From Betaproteobacteria bacterium (GTDB lineage Bacteria; Pseudomonadota; Gammaproteobacteria; Burkholderiales; Usitatibacteraceae), in contig JAGRPO010000222.1 in assembly GCA_019449455.1 (NCBI GenBank), forward strand, positions 1-33,581: a stretch of 33,581 bases of DNA. Reading direction: 5' to 3'. The stretch's first letter is position 1; the number at the start of each line of letters is the position of its first letter. The notes beneath the pieces are model-generated. The model was not told where the DNA came from and made no database searches. It worked only from the letters and a program-made list of their open reading frames with translations. The position numbers and the translations under genes were made by a program. Shown here in pieces: positions 24,362 through 33,581 of this stretch.

Positions 24362-27300
24362 TCAGGAGCGCGGGCCGCGCTCCCTGGCCAGGTCCCGGGC
24401 GGCCTGCGCGCCGACCGGCGTCTCCCAGAGCGCGTCCGTGTCGACGCCGATCCTTCGCCGCCAGTTGGCGCGCTCGCGGTCCGTTCCCGGCAGGTTCAGC
24501 GCCGTCGTCTCGGCGGCAAGGTCGTCGGCCTGGACGAGCGCGAGGGCGCAAGGGGTCGCGCCGAGGAAGCGGTGCAGCGCGCCCGCGACCGCGGCGTCCG
24601 GCGCGCCGGCGGCATCCGCGGATAGGTCCGTGACGCCCGCGTCCTTCATCGCGTTCGACAGCGCCTGCCTCTCCACGCGGCGCGCGGCATGGGCCGTGGC
24701 CGACTCGGCGTCTCCGGCGAGGCCCAGCGAGCGGCGCTCGTCGATGTCCGCTCCGGTCCACCATCCGCGGATCGTGGGCAGGTCGTGCGTCGAAGCGCAC
24801 GCCGCGGCTTTCACCGGATAGCCGCGCGGCCCGCGGAAGCCGGCTCCTTCACGCTCGAACCACAGGACGCGGTAGGACAGGACGTCGGCGGCATCGAGAC
24901 GCGCGCGAAAGCCCTCGGGCACGGTGCCCAGGTCCTCGCCGACGATGAGGCAGCGCGCGCGGCGGCTCTCCAGCGCCAGCGCGCCCACGAGGTCGTGGAA
25001 CGGATAGCGCACGTAGGCGCCCTCCGCCGCGGTCGCGCCGTCGGGCACCCAGAAGAGCCTCGACAGCCCCATGACGTGATCGATGCGCAGCGCCCCGGCG
25101 TGGCGCGCGTTGGCGGCGATGAGCGTGCGCAGTCCCTCGTAGCCCGAGGCGGCGAGGGCGTCGGGCTGCGGCGGCGGCAGGTTCCAGACCTGCCCCTCGG
25201 CGCAGAACGGGTCCGGAGGCGCGCCGATCGAAACGCCGCGCGCGAGCGCGGCCTGCGTGGCCCAGGCTTCCGCCCCGTCGGGCGCGGCGCCGACGGCGAG
25301 GTCGCGGTAGAAGCCGATGGCGAGGCCGCTCTCCTTCGCCGATTGCGCTGCCTGCGCGAGCTGGCGATCCGCCAGCCACTGCAGGTAGGCCGCGAAGTCC
25401 ACGTCGCGCGCGTGGCGCGCCGCGAAGCGCGCCACGCCCGGGTCGTCGGGCCGGCGCAGCTCCTCCGGCCAGCGCTGCCAGGGCACGCCCGGGCGCGCGC
25501 CGGCGATGGCCTCGAACGCCGCGAACCGGCGAAGCCGCTCCCCGCCGCCGGCCACGAACCGGCCGTAGTCGGCGACCAGGTCATCGCCGGCGCCGCGGCG
25601 CGCGAAGGCGTCGAAGCACGCTTCGAGAGCCGGACGCTTCCATGCCCACACGCGCGGATAATCGACGGCCGCGTCGTTCGCCGCGAGCGCTCGGCGCGCC
25701 GCCTCCGAGCCCGCGAAATCGGGAACCGCCGTGACGTCGATGTAGATGGCGTCGAGAAACCGCCGGTCGGAAGGGTGGTAGGGGCTCGCCCGTTCGCGCT
25801 CGCCCGCGAAGAGCGCGTGCAGGGGATTGATGCCCACTACCGATCCGCCCGCGCGCGCGGTCGCCCGCGCCGCTTGCGCGAGGGTGGTGAAGTCGCCGAT
25901 GCCCTGGTCGCCCGGCCTGCGCAACGCGTAGAGGTGCGCGGCGAGGCCGAAGCGCCGCCCGCCCTCGAGGAGTTCGGGCGGAAGGTGGCATCGGCGCGGC
26001 ACGATGAGCAGGTGGCAGGCCTCGGGCTCGTCGTCGATCGACGCCGTGTAGGCGCCAGCGGGCAGCGCCGGCAGCGCGATGGCGCGCCGGGCGACCGTCC
26101 TGCCGTCGGCGGCGACGACCCGGTGCTCCTCGCCGTGCGCGAGATCGAATGGCACGCGGCGCACGGCGCCGTCCTCGCCGGCGAGGCGCAGGACGCCCCG
26201 CGCGGGCCGGGCCGGCAGGCTGGCGATCGCGAGTCGCGGAGCCTCGTCCTCGCGCAGCACGGCCACCCTCGGCAGGCGGCGGCATTCGCGCGCGGCCGCG
26301 AGCGCGGCGAGCCGTTCTCGGGCCTGCGCGGTCGTGGCCGCGTCGAGCCCCATCGCGGCGAGCAGCGCGCGCCGGGTTTCGTCGCCGACGAGGTGCTCCT
26401 TCCCGGTCACGTCGCGCCAGGTCGGGGCGATTCCCGCCGCGCCCGCGAGGCGGTCGAGGACGGCCGGCTCGATGCCGGTCGGGCGCGCGACGGCGGCCGG
26501 GGCGGCGTCCTCGACGAGAACGACGACACTGCGCGCGGCGAGCCAATCCGGGGCCCCGGCTGCCGGCGAATCGGGCTTGCCGCCGGGCCGCGACGTATCC
26601 ACCGCCACGCGCCAGCGCGTGCCGTCGCGCGAGTCCGGCCAACGGACCGCGACCGGCTCCGGCCCGGCATTGAGGCCGACGACGACGCGGTCGGCCGGCG
26701 CTTCGCCCTCCGGCGGCGCGTAGAGCGCGGCGACGAGCGCGCGGCCCCGCGGGTGCTCCCAGTCCTCCCGGGTCATCGCCCGGCCGTCCGGGTGGCGCCA
26801 CTCGACGTCCGGAATGCCGCTCGACTCGCGCGGCTCGCCCGCGAGCCATTCGTCGTTGCGCAGCGCGCGATGGGTGCGCCGCAGGGCCGCGAGGTCCGCC
26901 ACCAGGCTGGACAGCTCGCCGTCGGCCCGGGTCCAGTCGATCCAGGCGAGCGCGTTGTCCTGCGCGTACGCGTTGTTGTTGCCGCGCTGCGTGCGGCCCA
27001 GCTCGTCGCCCATCGACAGCATGGGCGTGCCGCGGGAGACGAACAGCGTGGCGAGAAGGCCTTGAACGTCGCGGCGCCTGGCGGCGGCGACCTCGGCGCC
27101 GGCCGCCGGCCCTTCCACGCCGTGGTTCCAGGAGTGGTTCGCCTCGGTCCCGTCGCGGTTGGCCTCGCCGTTGGCCTCGTTGTGCTTGCGCTCGTGCGCG
27201 ACGAGATCGGCCAGCGTGAACCCGTCGTGGGCGCACACGAAGTTGACCGAGCGCGACGGCCGGCGCCTGCGCCCCGCGAAGACGTCGGCCGAGCCTGCCA

Positions 27301-28564
27301 GGCGCGTGGCCAGTTCGCCCGTCATCGCCTCGTCGCCGCGCCAGAAGCGGCGCACGGCGTCCCGGTAGCGATCGTTCCATTCGCCCCAGGCCGCGGGGAA
27401 GGCGCCGAGGCGATGGCCGCCGGGCCCCAGGTCCCAGGGCTCGGCGACGAGCTTCAGTTCCCGCAGCGCCGGGTCCTGCGCGACGGCCTGGAGGAACGGG
27501 GCCGCGGGATCGAAGCCGTGGTCGCGGCGCGCGAGCGTCGTGGCGAGGTCGAAGCGGAAGCCGTCGACCCCGGCGGCGCGCGCGTAGTGGCGCAGCGCGT
27601 CCAGCGCGAGGCGCATCACCGGCGCGCGGTCGAGCGCCAGCGTGTTGCCGCATCCCGCGTCGTTGGCATAGCGCGCGCGATCGCCGGGGAGCGTGCGGTA
27701 GTAGGTCGCGTTGTCCAGGCCGCGAAGCGACAGCGTCGGCCCCAGCGCGTCGCCCTCGCCGGTGTGGTTGAGCACGACGTCGAGCAGGACCTCGATGCCC
27801 GCCTCGTGCAGCGCGGCCACGCACGCGGCGAGCTCCGCCATGCCGCCCGGGGCGAGCCGCGGATCGGGCGCCATCAGGGCGACGGGATTGTAGCCCCAGT
27901 AGTTCGACAGCCCCAGCGGGCCGAGGTGGCGCTCGTCCACCCACGCGGCGATCGGCATCAGCTCGACGGTCGTGACGCCGAGCCGGGCGAGGTGCGCGAC
28001 GGCCGCCGGGTGGGCCAGCGCGGCGCAGGTGCCGCGCATCGCCTCCGGCACGCCGGGGTGGGTCCTGGTGAATCCGCGCACGTGCAGCTCGTAGATGACG
28101 GTGTCGCTCCACGCGACGCGGGCGGGGAGGGACCGCGCGGGCGGCGAGGGCGCGGCCGCCACGGCCTTGGGCACGAAGCGCGCGCTGTCCGCGTCGTTTC
28201 GCGTCACGCCGTCGGGCATCTCCCCGAACACGGACGGGTGCAGGGCGAAGCGGCGGTCGAGCGCGGTGGCATGGGGGTCGACCAGCAGCTTGGCGGGATT
28301 GAAGCGATGGCCGTGGGGCGGATCATAGGGGCCGTGCGCGCGCAGGCCGTAGCGCCGTCCCGGCTCGATGCCGGCGACGAATCCGTGGAAGACGTCTCCC
28401 GTGCGCTCCGGCAGCGCGATCCGCTCCAGCTCGGCGTCTCCCGACGCGTCGAACAGGCACAGCTCGACGCGGGTCGCGTGGGCGGAAAAGACCGCGACGT
28501 TGGCTCCGCCCGCGGCCAGCGTGACTCCGAGCGGCTCCGGGCTTCCGGGGGCGAGGGCGCGCAT
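24362..28564 (-). CDS. GlgX-MalQ fusion: glycogen debranching enzyme and 4-alpha-glucanotransferase
   Basis: A single 1400-residue frame. Residues 1 to about 690 are a GlgX/isoamylase-type debranching enzyme: an N-terminal CBM48 (PLGVTLAAGGANVAVFSAHA) and a GH13 barrel with the predicted nucleophile Asp339 (DGFRFDLAT), acid Glu375 (VAEPWDLGPGG) and Asp447 (CAHDGF). Residues about 700-1400 are a MalQ/GH77 amylomaltase with Asp1162 (LRIDHVMGLS), Glu1210 (VGEDLGTVP) and Asp1261 (STHDLPTIRGWW). Both catalytic sets are complete. The junction (about 690-705, TGIEPAVLDRLAG) has no stop and no in-frame ATG or GTG, so MalQ cannot start separately there. It would cleave the alpha-1,6 branches of trimmed glycogen and disproportionate the released maltooligosaccharides. 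It starts 31 nt after glgA as the last gene of the operon. Confidence 0.93.
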   Translation of the reverse strand: MRALAPGSPEPLGVTLAAGGANVAVFSAHATRVELCLFDASGDAELERIALPERTGDVFHGFVAGIEPGRRYGLRAHGPYDPPHGHRFNPAKLLVDPHATALDRRFALHPSVFGEMPDGVTRNDADSARFVPKAVAAAPSPPARSLPARVAWSDTVIYELHVRGFTRTHPGVPEAMRGTCAALAHPAAVAHLARLGVTTVELMPIAAWVDERHLGPLGLSNYWGYNPVALMAPDPRLAPGGMAELAACVAALHEAGIEVLLDVVLNHTGEGDALGPTLSLRGLDNATYYRTLPGDRARYANDAGCGNTLALDRAPVMRLALDALRHYARAAGVDGFRFDLATTLARRDHGFDPAAPFLQAVAQDPALRELKLVAEPWDLGPGGHRLGAFPAAWGEWNDRYRDAVRRFWRGDEAMTGELATRLAGSADVFAGRRRRPSRSVNFVCAHDGFTLADLVAHERKHNEANGEANRDGTEANHSWNHGVEGPAAGAEVAAARRRDVQGLLATLFVSRGTPMLSMGDELGRTQRGNNNAYAQDNALAWIDWTRADGELSSLVADLAALRRTHRALRNDEWLAGEPRESSGIPDVEWRHPDGRAMTREDWEHPRGRALVAALYAPPEGEAPADRVVVGLNAGPEPVAVRWPDSRDGTRWRVAVDTSRPGGKPDSPAAGAPDWLAARSVVVLVEDAAPAAVARPTGIEPAVLDRLAGAAGIAPTWRDVTGKEHLVGDETRRALLAAMGLDAATTAQARERLAALAAARECRRLPRVAVLREDEAPRLAIASLPARPARGVLRLAGEDGAVRRVPFDLAHGEEHRVVAADGRTVARRAIALPALPAGAYTASIDDEPEACHLLIVPRRCHLPPELLEGGRRFGLAAHLYALRRPGDQGIGDFTTLAQAARATARAGGSVVGINPLHALFAGERERASPYHPSDRRFLDAIYIDVTAVPDFAGSEAARRALAANDAAVDYPRVWAWKRPALEACFDAFARRGAGDDLVADYGRFVAGGGERLRRFAAFEAIAGARPGVPWQRWPEELRRPDDPGVARFAARHARDVDFAAYLQWLADRQLAQAAQSAKESGLAIGFYRDLAVGAAPDGAEAWATQAALARGVSIGAPPDPFCAEGQVWNLPPPQPDALAASGYEGLRTLIAANARHAGALRIDHVMGLSRLFWVPDGATAAEGAYVRYPFHDLVGALALESRRARCLIVGEDLGTVPEGFRARLDAADVLSYRVLWFEREGAGFRGPRGYPVKAAACASTHDLPTIRGWWTGADIDERRSLGLAGDAESATAHAARRVERQALSNAMKDAGVTDLSADAAGAPDAAVAGALHRFLGATPCALALVQADDLAAETTALNLPGTDRERANWRRRIGVDTDALWETPVGAQAARDLARERGPRS

Positions 28565-28595
28565 GTCGACGGCCGGCTCGATCCTCGACCGCGGA

Positions 28596-30053
28596 TCAGG
28601 CGGCCGGGCTCGCCGCGAGTTCGCGGTAGAGGGCCGCGTACTGCTTCGCCGGGCGCCGCCAGCCCACGTCGGCCGCCATGGCGTGCTGCTGCAGCCGGCG
28701 CCAGGTGGCGCGATCGCGCCAGAGCGAGACCGCGCGCTCGAGCGTGAGGACGAGCGCCTCGCTCGTCACCGGGGCGAACTGCAGGCCGTTGCCCGCGGAC
28801 GGGACGAGGGCCATCTCGTTCGCGTCGCTCACGGTGTCGGCGAGTCCCCCGACGCGGGCCGCGACGGGAATGGTGCCGTAGCGCAGCGCGCACAGCTGCG
28901 TGAGGCCGCAGGGCTCGAAGCGCGACGGCACGATGAGCGCGTCCGCGCCGCCCTGGACGAGGTGCGCGGCGGACTCGTCGAAGCCGACCATGGCGCCGAC
29001 GAGGCCGGGGTATGCCGAGGACGCGGCGCGGAACCCTGCCTCGAGCGCGCTCTCGCCGGAGCCGACCAGCACGAGCTGCGCGCCGAGCGCGACGAGGTCC
29101 GGCACCGATTCCAGGAGAACGTCCATCCCTTTCTGCCAGGTGAGGCGGCTCACCACGCCGAAAAGCGGCGCGCCGGCGTCGGGATCGAGGCCGAACCTCT
29201 CGCGCAGCGCGGCCTTGTTCGCCTCGCGGTTGGCGACCCGCTTCGCGTCGAACGGGGAAGGCAGGTACGGGTCCGTCGCGGGATTCCAGTACTCGGTGTC
29301 GATGCCGTTGAGGATGCCCGTCATCACGCCGGCCCGATGGCGCAGGAGCCCGTCGAGCCCCATGCCGAACTCGGGGGTGCGGATCTCCATCGCGTAGCGC
29401 GGCGACACGGTGGTGAGGCGGTCGGCGAGCGCGAGCCCCGCCTTCAGGTAGCCGATCGTGCCGAAGTACTCCACGCCGTCCATCGAGAACGCGTGCGCGG
29501 GCAGGCCCAGCTCCGCGAGGAGCGTGCCCGGGAACTGGCCCTGGAAGGCGAGGTTGTGGACCGTCATCACCGTGCGCGGCCGGCGCGCGCCGCCGTAGTG
29601 GAGGTAGGCCGGCGCGAGCCCGGCCTGCCAGTCGTGCGCGTGCACGATGTCGGGCACGAAGGCCGGAAGGATTCCCCGGCCGACCTGCGCCGCGGCAAGG
29701 GACAGCGCCGCGAATCGCTGCGCATTGTCGGGCCACTCCTTGCCGTCGTCGCCGACGTAGGGGTTGCCGGGGCGCGCGTACAGGTGCGGGGCGTCGAGGA
29801 CGAGCAGGTCGAGGCCCGCGGCGCGCGCGGCGAGCAGGCGCGCCGGCCCGCCCTGGAGCTGCGCCCAGGCGTGGACCGGCTCGGCCCCACGTGTCGCTTC
29901 CAGCACGGCCGGGTAGCCGGGCAGGAGCGTGCGCACCGCCACGCCCTCGGCGGCGAGCGCGGGGGGCAGGGCGCCGGCGACGTCGGCAAGCCCGCCGGTC
30001 TTCACCAGCGGGAAGACTTCGGAGGCGACCGACAGGACGGTCGGGGCCGTCAT
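28596..30053 (-). CDS. glgA: Glycogen synthase (ADP-glucose type)
   Basis: A 485-residue GT5 glycosyltransferase that extends alpha-1,4-glucan chains from ADP-glucose. The N-terminal motif [14 protein letters not shown] (Lys18) binds ADP-glucose; [18 protein letters not shown], the central [17 protein letters not shown], and the C-terminal [20 protein letters not shown] with VGGLADTV complete the family pattern. The ATG overlaps the glgC stop as ATGA, so the synthase is coupled to production of its own substrate. The length is close to the usual 475-480. Confidence 0.97.
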   Translation of the reverse strand: MTAPTVLSVASEVFPLVKTGGLADVAGALPPALAAEGVAVRTLLPGYPAVLEATRGAEPVHAWAQLQGGPARLLAARAAGLDLLVLDAPHLYARPGNPYVGDDGKEWPDNAQRFAALSLAAAQVGRGILPAFVPDIVHAHDWQAGLAPAYLHYGGARRPRTVMTVHNLAFQGQFPGTLLAELGLPAHAFSMDGVEYFGTIGYLKAGLALADRLTTVSPRYAMEIRTPEFGMGLDGLLRHRAGVMTGILNGIDTEYWNPATDPYLPSPFDAKRVANREANKAALRERFGLDPDAGAPLFGVVSRLTWQKGMDVLLESVPDLVALGAQLVLVGSGESALEAGFRAASSAYPGLVGAMVGFDESAAHLVQGGADALIVPSRFEPCGLTQLCALRYGTIPVAARVGGLADTVSDANEMALVPSAGNGLQFAPVTSEALVLTLERAVSLWRDRATWRRLQQHAMAADVGWRRPAKQYAALYRELAASPAA

Positions 30054-31357
30054 TGCGCGAGGCGGTCGATCATGGGCTGCGTGATGAGGCAGATGCCGCC
30101 GTCGGTGCGCCGGAAGCGCTTCGCGTCGGCCACCGGATCCTCGCCCACCACGAGGCCCTGGGGGATCTTCACGCCCGCGTCGATCACGACGTTCTTCAGG
30201 CGGGCGTGCCGCGCGACGTCGACGTGGGGCAGGATCACGGCGTTGGAGATGTCCACGTACGAGTGGACGTGCGCCCCGGTGAAGAGCAGCGACCGGTGCA
30301 CCGTCGCGCCCGACACGATGCAGCCGCCGGAGATGAGGGACGAGACGCCGATGCCGCGCCGGCCCTCCACGTCGTGCACGAACTTGGCCGGCGGCGTGAT
30401 CCCCGAGTAGGTCCAGATCGGCCAGTCGGCGTCGAAGAGATCGAGCTCGGGGACGACGTCGGTCAGGTCGATGTTGGCCTCCCAGTAGGCGTCGATCGTG
30501 CCCACGTCGCGCCAGTACGGCTCGGACTCCGCCCGTGACCGGACGCACGAGTCCGCGAAGCGGTGCGCGATGGCTTTCGCGTTGGCGACCATCCACGGGA
30601 TGATGTCCTTGCCGAAGTCGCGGCTCGAGCGCGGGTCGGCGGCGTCGCGGCGCAGCTGGTCGTTGAGGAGCTCGCGGCGGAAGACGTAGATGCCCATGCT
30701 CGCGAGCGCCCAGCCGGGCCGGTCCGGCATCTCGGGCGGGACCTCGGGCTTCTCGACGAAGGAGATGATGCGGTCCTGGGCGTCCACGTGCATCACGCCG
30801 AAGCCGCGGGCCTGCGCCGCCGGCACCTCGAGGCAGGCCACCGTCACGTCGGCGCCCGAGTTGACGTGCTGCACGAGCATGCGCTCGTAGTCCATCTTGT
30901 AGATGTGGTCGCCCGCGAGGATCACGAGGTAGTCGGGCTCGTAGCCGTCGATGATGTCGATGTTCTGGAATACCGCGTCCGCGGTGCCCGCGTACCACTC
31001 GTTGCCGCCGAGGCGCTGGCTCGCGGGCAGGATGTCGAAGGACTCGTTCCTCACCGGCTGCAGGAAGTTCCAGCCCCGTTGCAGGTGGCGGATGAGGCTG
31101 TGCGCCTTGTACTGCGTGGCCACCGCGAGGCGCCGGATGCCGGAATTGAGCGCGTTGGAGAGCGCGAAATCGACGATGCGCGACTTGCCGCCGAAATAGA
31201 CGGCGGGCTTGGCGCGCCGGTCGGTGAGCTCCATGAGGCGCGTGCCCCGGCCGCCGGCGAGCACGTAGGCCATCGCGGAGCGCGCGATCGGCGTCGCGTA
31301 GGAGACCTTCCGGCGGTCGTGGAATTCGGCGCGCGTCTGGTTCGGGGCTGTGTTCAT
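30050..31357 (-). CDS. glgC: Glucose-1-phosphate adenylyltransferase
   Basis: A 435-residue ADP-glucose pyrophosphorylase, the committing step of bacterial glycogen synthesis. The nucleotide-binding loop LAGGRGTRL (33-41), the [20 protein letters not shown] segment, and [13 protein letters not shown] are clear. [20 protein letters not shown] leads into the left-handed beta-helix C terminus. Allosteric control by sugar phosphates is expected for the family. GAGGAG stands 5 nt before the ATG at 31357. The gene follows glgB by 31 nt and overlaps glgA by 4 nt. Confidence 0.97.
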   Translation of the reverse strand: MNTAPNQTRAEFHDRRKVSYATPIARSAMAYVLAGGRGTRLMELTDRRAKPAVYFGGKSRIVDFALSNALNSGIRRLAVATQYKAHSLIRHLQRGWNFLQPVRNESFDILPASQRLGGNEWYAGTADAVFQNIDIIDGYEPDYLVILAGDHIYKMDYERMLVQHVNSGADVTVACLEVPAAQARGFGVMHVDAQDRIISFVEKPEVPPEMPDRPGWALASMGIYVFRRELLNDQLRRDAADPRSSRDFGKDIIPWMVANAKAIAHRFADSCVRSRAESEPYWRDVGTIDAYWEANIDLTDVVPELDLFDADWPIWTYSGITPPAKFVHDVEGRRGIGVSSLISGGCIVSGATVHRSLLFTGAHVHSYVDISNAVILPHVDVARHARLKNVVIDAGVKIPQGLVVGEDPVADAKRFRRTDGGICLITQPMIDRLAQ

Positions 31358-31388
31358 GGCATCTCCTCGGTTGCTCGGGCGGGGCCGT

Positions 31389-33572
31389 TCAGGCGCCTTC
31401 GTGGACGAGCCACAGCGTGGCGAGCGGGGGCAAGGTGAGGGAAGCGGAAAAAGGCAGTCCGTGGCCGGGTTCGCCGGAGGCGGTCACGCCGCCCGCATTG
31501 CCGGCGTTGGAGCCGCCGTAGGCGGCCGAATCGGTATTGAGGATCTCGCGCCAGCGCCCCGGCCAGGGCAGGCCGAGGCGGTAGCCGGCGCGCGGCACCG
31601 GCGTGAAATTGCACACCGCCACGACGGGACGCGCGCCCTCGCCGCCCGTGCGCAGCCAGGCGAACACGGAGTTGTCGCGGTCGTCCACCGCGATCCAGCG
31701 GAAGCCCTCGGCCTCGCAGTCGCGCTCGTGCAGCGCGCGCTCGGCGCGGTAGGCGCCATTGAGGTCGCGCACCAGCGCCTGCACGCCGCGGTGCCAGTCG
31801 ACGCCCGCGAGCCCCCATTCGAGCTCGCCCTCGAAGTCCCATTCGCGGCCCTGCCCGAACTCCTGTCCCATGAAGAGCAGCTTCTTGCCGGGATGCGCCC
31901 ACATGAACCCATAGTAGGCGCGCAGCCCGGCGAATTTCTGCCAGGCATCGCCGGGCATGCGCGCAAGGAGCGACCCCTTGCCGTGCACGACCTCGTCGTG
32001 GGAGATCGGCAGGATGAAGTTTTCCGTGAAGGCGTAGATGAGGCCGAAGGTCATGCGGTCGTGGTGCCAGGGGCGGTGCACGGGGTCCTCGCGCTGGTAG
32101 GCGAGCGTGTCGTTCATCCACCCCATGTTCCACTTGAACCCGAACCCGAGCCCGCCCGAGGAAGTGGGCTGCGAGACCGCGGGCCAGGCGGTGCTTTCCT
32201 CGGCGATCGTGATCGCGCCGGGGTGCAGCGCGTACACGGTCTCGTTCAGGTGGCGCAGGAACGCGACCGCCTCGATGTTCTCGTTGCCGCCGTGCGGGTT
32301 GGGGATCCACTCGCCCGGCTTGCGCGAGTAGTCGAGGTAGAGCATCGAGGCCACCGCGTCCACGCGCAGCCCGTCGACGTGGTAGCGCTCGAGCCAGAAG
32401 AGCGCGTTGGCGACGAGGTAATTGGAGACCTCGCGCCGGCCGAAGTTGAAGACGGCCGTGTTCCAGTCCGGCTGGAATCCCTTGCGCGGGTCGGCGTGCT
32501 CGTAGAGGGCCGTGCCGTCGAACCACGCCAGGCCGTGCGGGTCCACGGGGAAGTGCGCCGGCACCCAGTCGAGGATCACGCCCAGGCCCGCCGCGTGGCA
32601 GCGGTCGACGAAGCGCGCGAACCCGGCGGGCTCGCCGAAACGCGCGGTCGGCGCGAAGAGGCCGATGGGCTGGTAGCCCCACGAGGCGTCGAGCGGGTGC
32701 TCGTTCACCGGCATCAGCTCCAGGTGCGTGAACCCCATGCCCGACGCGTACGGCAGCAGGGCGTCGGCGAGCCCGTCCCAGTCGAGCCAGCGCCCGCCCT
32801 CGCCGCGGCGCCACGATCCCGCGTGCACCTCGTAGATCGACATCGGGGCGCGGCGGTGATCCCGCGCCGCCCGCGCCGCCATCCACGCCTGGTCGGTCCA
32901 CGCGTAGGACGACGTGTCCTGGACGACGGAGGCGGTCGAGGGCCGGAGCTCGGCGCCGAACCCCACCGGATCGGCCTTGAGCGGCAGGAGCTCGCCCGCG
33001 GCGCCGACGATCTCGTACTTGTAGAGCGCGCCGGCGCCGAGCCCGGGCACGAAGATCTCCCAGACGCCGTTGTCGACGCGCCGGCGCATGACGTGCCGGC
33101 GCCCGTCCCAGGCGTTGAAATCGCCGACGACGGAGACCCTGCGCGCGTTGGGCGCCCAGACCGCGAAGTGCACGCCGGCCGAGCCTTCGTGCCCGATCGC
33201 GTGCGCGCCCAGGCGGTCGTAGAGGCGCGCGTGCGTGCCCTCGACGAGGAGCCAGTCGTCCATGGGGCCGAGCACGGGTCCGTAGGCGTACGGGTCGTCC
33301 ACCGTCCACGCGTCCTCGCCGCGGCGCGCGCGCAGCCGGTAGGGCACGCGGCGCGCGAGACGCCCTTCGAAGAACCCGGCCGGGTGGACGCGCGAGAGAG
33401 GGGCCAGAAGCTCGCCCTCGCGCGAGACCGCCTCCAGCGATTCGGCGCCGGCGACGAAGGCGCGCACGATGCAGGCGCCGCCGGCGTCGTGGGGACCCAG
33501 CACCGCGAACGGGTCGTCGTGGCGGCCCGCGACGATCGCCTCGATGACGCCGGAGGGGACGGTCGGGGTCAC
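31389..33572 (-). CDS. glgB: 1,4-alpha-glucan branching enzyme
   Basis: A 727-residue GH13 enzyme that makes the alpha-1,6 branches of glycogen. Two N-terminal carbohydrate-binding-like segments ([33 protein letters not shown]) precede the barrel with nucleophile Asp405 ([11 protein letters not shown]), acid Glu458 (IAEESTAWP) and the third acidic residue in [12 protein letters not shown]. These numbers equal those I recall for the E. coli enzyme. The start is a GTG at 33572 with GGGG just upstream. It lies 9 nt from the window edge, so an earlier start outside is possible, but length and alignment suggest it is nearly or fully complete. It is the first glycogen gene visible in this operon. 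Confidence 0.95.
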   Translation of the reverse strand: MTPTVPSGVIEAIVAGRHDDPFAVLGPHDAGGACIVRAFVAGAESLEAVSREGELLAPLSRVHPAGFFEGRLARRVPYRLRARRGEDAWTVDDPYAYGPVLGPMDDWLLVEGTHARLYDRLGAHAIGHEGSAGVHFAVWAPNARRVSVVGDFNAWDGRRHVMRRRVDNGVWEIFVPGLGAGALYKYEIVGAAGELLPLKADPVGFGAELRPSTASVVQDTSSYAWTDQAWMAARAARDHRRAPMSIYEVHAGSWRRGEGGRWLDWDGLADALLPYASGMGFTHLELMPVNEHPLDASWGYQPIGLFAPTARFGEPAGFARFVDRCHAAGLGVILDWVPAHFPVDPHGLAWFDGTALYEHADPRKGFQPDWNTAVFNFGRREVSNYLVANALFWLERYHVDGLRVDAVASMLYLDYSRKPGEWIPNPHGGNENIEAVAFLRHLNETVYALHPGAITIAEESTAWPAVSQPTSSGGLGFGFKWNMGWMNDTLAYQREDPVHRPWHHDRMTFGLIYAFTENFILPISHDEVVHGKGSLLARMPGDAWQKFAGLRAYYGFMWAHPGKKLLFMGQEFGQGREWDFEGELEWGLAGVDWHRGVQALVRDLNGAYRAERALHERDCEAEGFRWIAVDDRDNSVFAWLRTGGEGARPVVAVCNFTPVPRAGYRLGLPWPGRWREILNTDSAAYGGSNAGNAGGVTASGEPGHGLPFSASLTLPPLATLWLVHEGA

Positions 33573-33581
33573 GGGCGCCCC

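Noticed and set aside
26455-26500. Possibility that the GlgX-MalQ fusion is two genes joined by a sequence error
   Set aside because: Both halves are in the same frame through a natural linker, and there is no near-stop, start codon or ribosome site at the junction. Only comparison with raw reads or relatives could exclude it fully.
24689-28747. Open frame of 1352 codons on the plus strand opposite the GlgX-MalQ gene
   Set aside because: Antisense shadow of a confirmed gene with both catalytic sets intact; composition is Arg/Ala/Val-rich and unlike a folded protein.

Overview
The window is a high-GC stretch (roughly 70% by eye, with strong G/C third-position bias) of a Gram-negative chromosome. 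MlaA, lipoproteins, NnrS, the CbpA/CbpM pair, a VLCAD-like acyl-CoA dehydrogenase and a near-consensus sigma-32 promoter all point to a Betaproteobacterium (Burkholderiales/Rhodocyclales-like). That placement is inferred from gene content. I saw no rRNA, tRNA, CRISPR array, insertion sequence or prophage. Genes are tightly packed and many neighbours share 1-11 nt overlaps.

Left part (1-10.7 kb), mostly housekeeping. It holds a truncated exported protein, then nadC and mlaA coupled by an ATGA overlap. Divergent from them is clpB behind a textbook heat-shock promoter. Next come a glycine-zipper surface protein, a 38-residue lysine-rich microprotein whose stop overlaps the nnrS start, a membrane J-like/protease-like protein that has lost the active residues of both domains, a DUF808 membrane protein, and an acyl-CoA dehydrogenase on the other strand.

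Middle part (10.7-15.3 kb), the least ordinary stretch. A TPR/HD-GYP protein is coupled to a regulator with an N-terminal LuxR-type helix-turn-helix. A perfect 13-bp hairpin separates them from a convergent 53-codon ORF ending in a double-glycine-like segment. An AT-richer divergent control region with a good sigma-70 promoter and direct repeats then leads into an orphan protein and a PIN-like protein. The group looks like a signalling/regulatory cassette. The functional link between its parts is a hypothesis.

15.4-21.5 kb is a plausible six-gene plus-strand operon: periplasmic gamma-glutamyltransferase-family protein, S41/PDZ lipoprotein protease, PaaI-type thioesterase, CbpA co-chaperone, its modulator CbpM, and a luciferase-like flavin oxidoreductase. 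21.6-24.3 kb is a GAF-PAS-GAF-GGDEF-EAL cyclic-di-GMP protein whose promoter spacer is a perfect 16-bp palindrome.

24.4-33.6 kb is a minus-strand glycogen operon read glgB, glgC, glgA, then one 1400-residue ORF that fuses a GlgX-type debranching enzyme to a MalQ-type 4-alpha-glucanotransferase. Together these make ADP-glucose, polymerise and branch it, then debranch and reshuffle the resulting maltooligosaccharides. No glycogen phosphorylase lies in the window.
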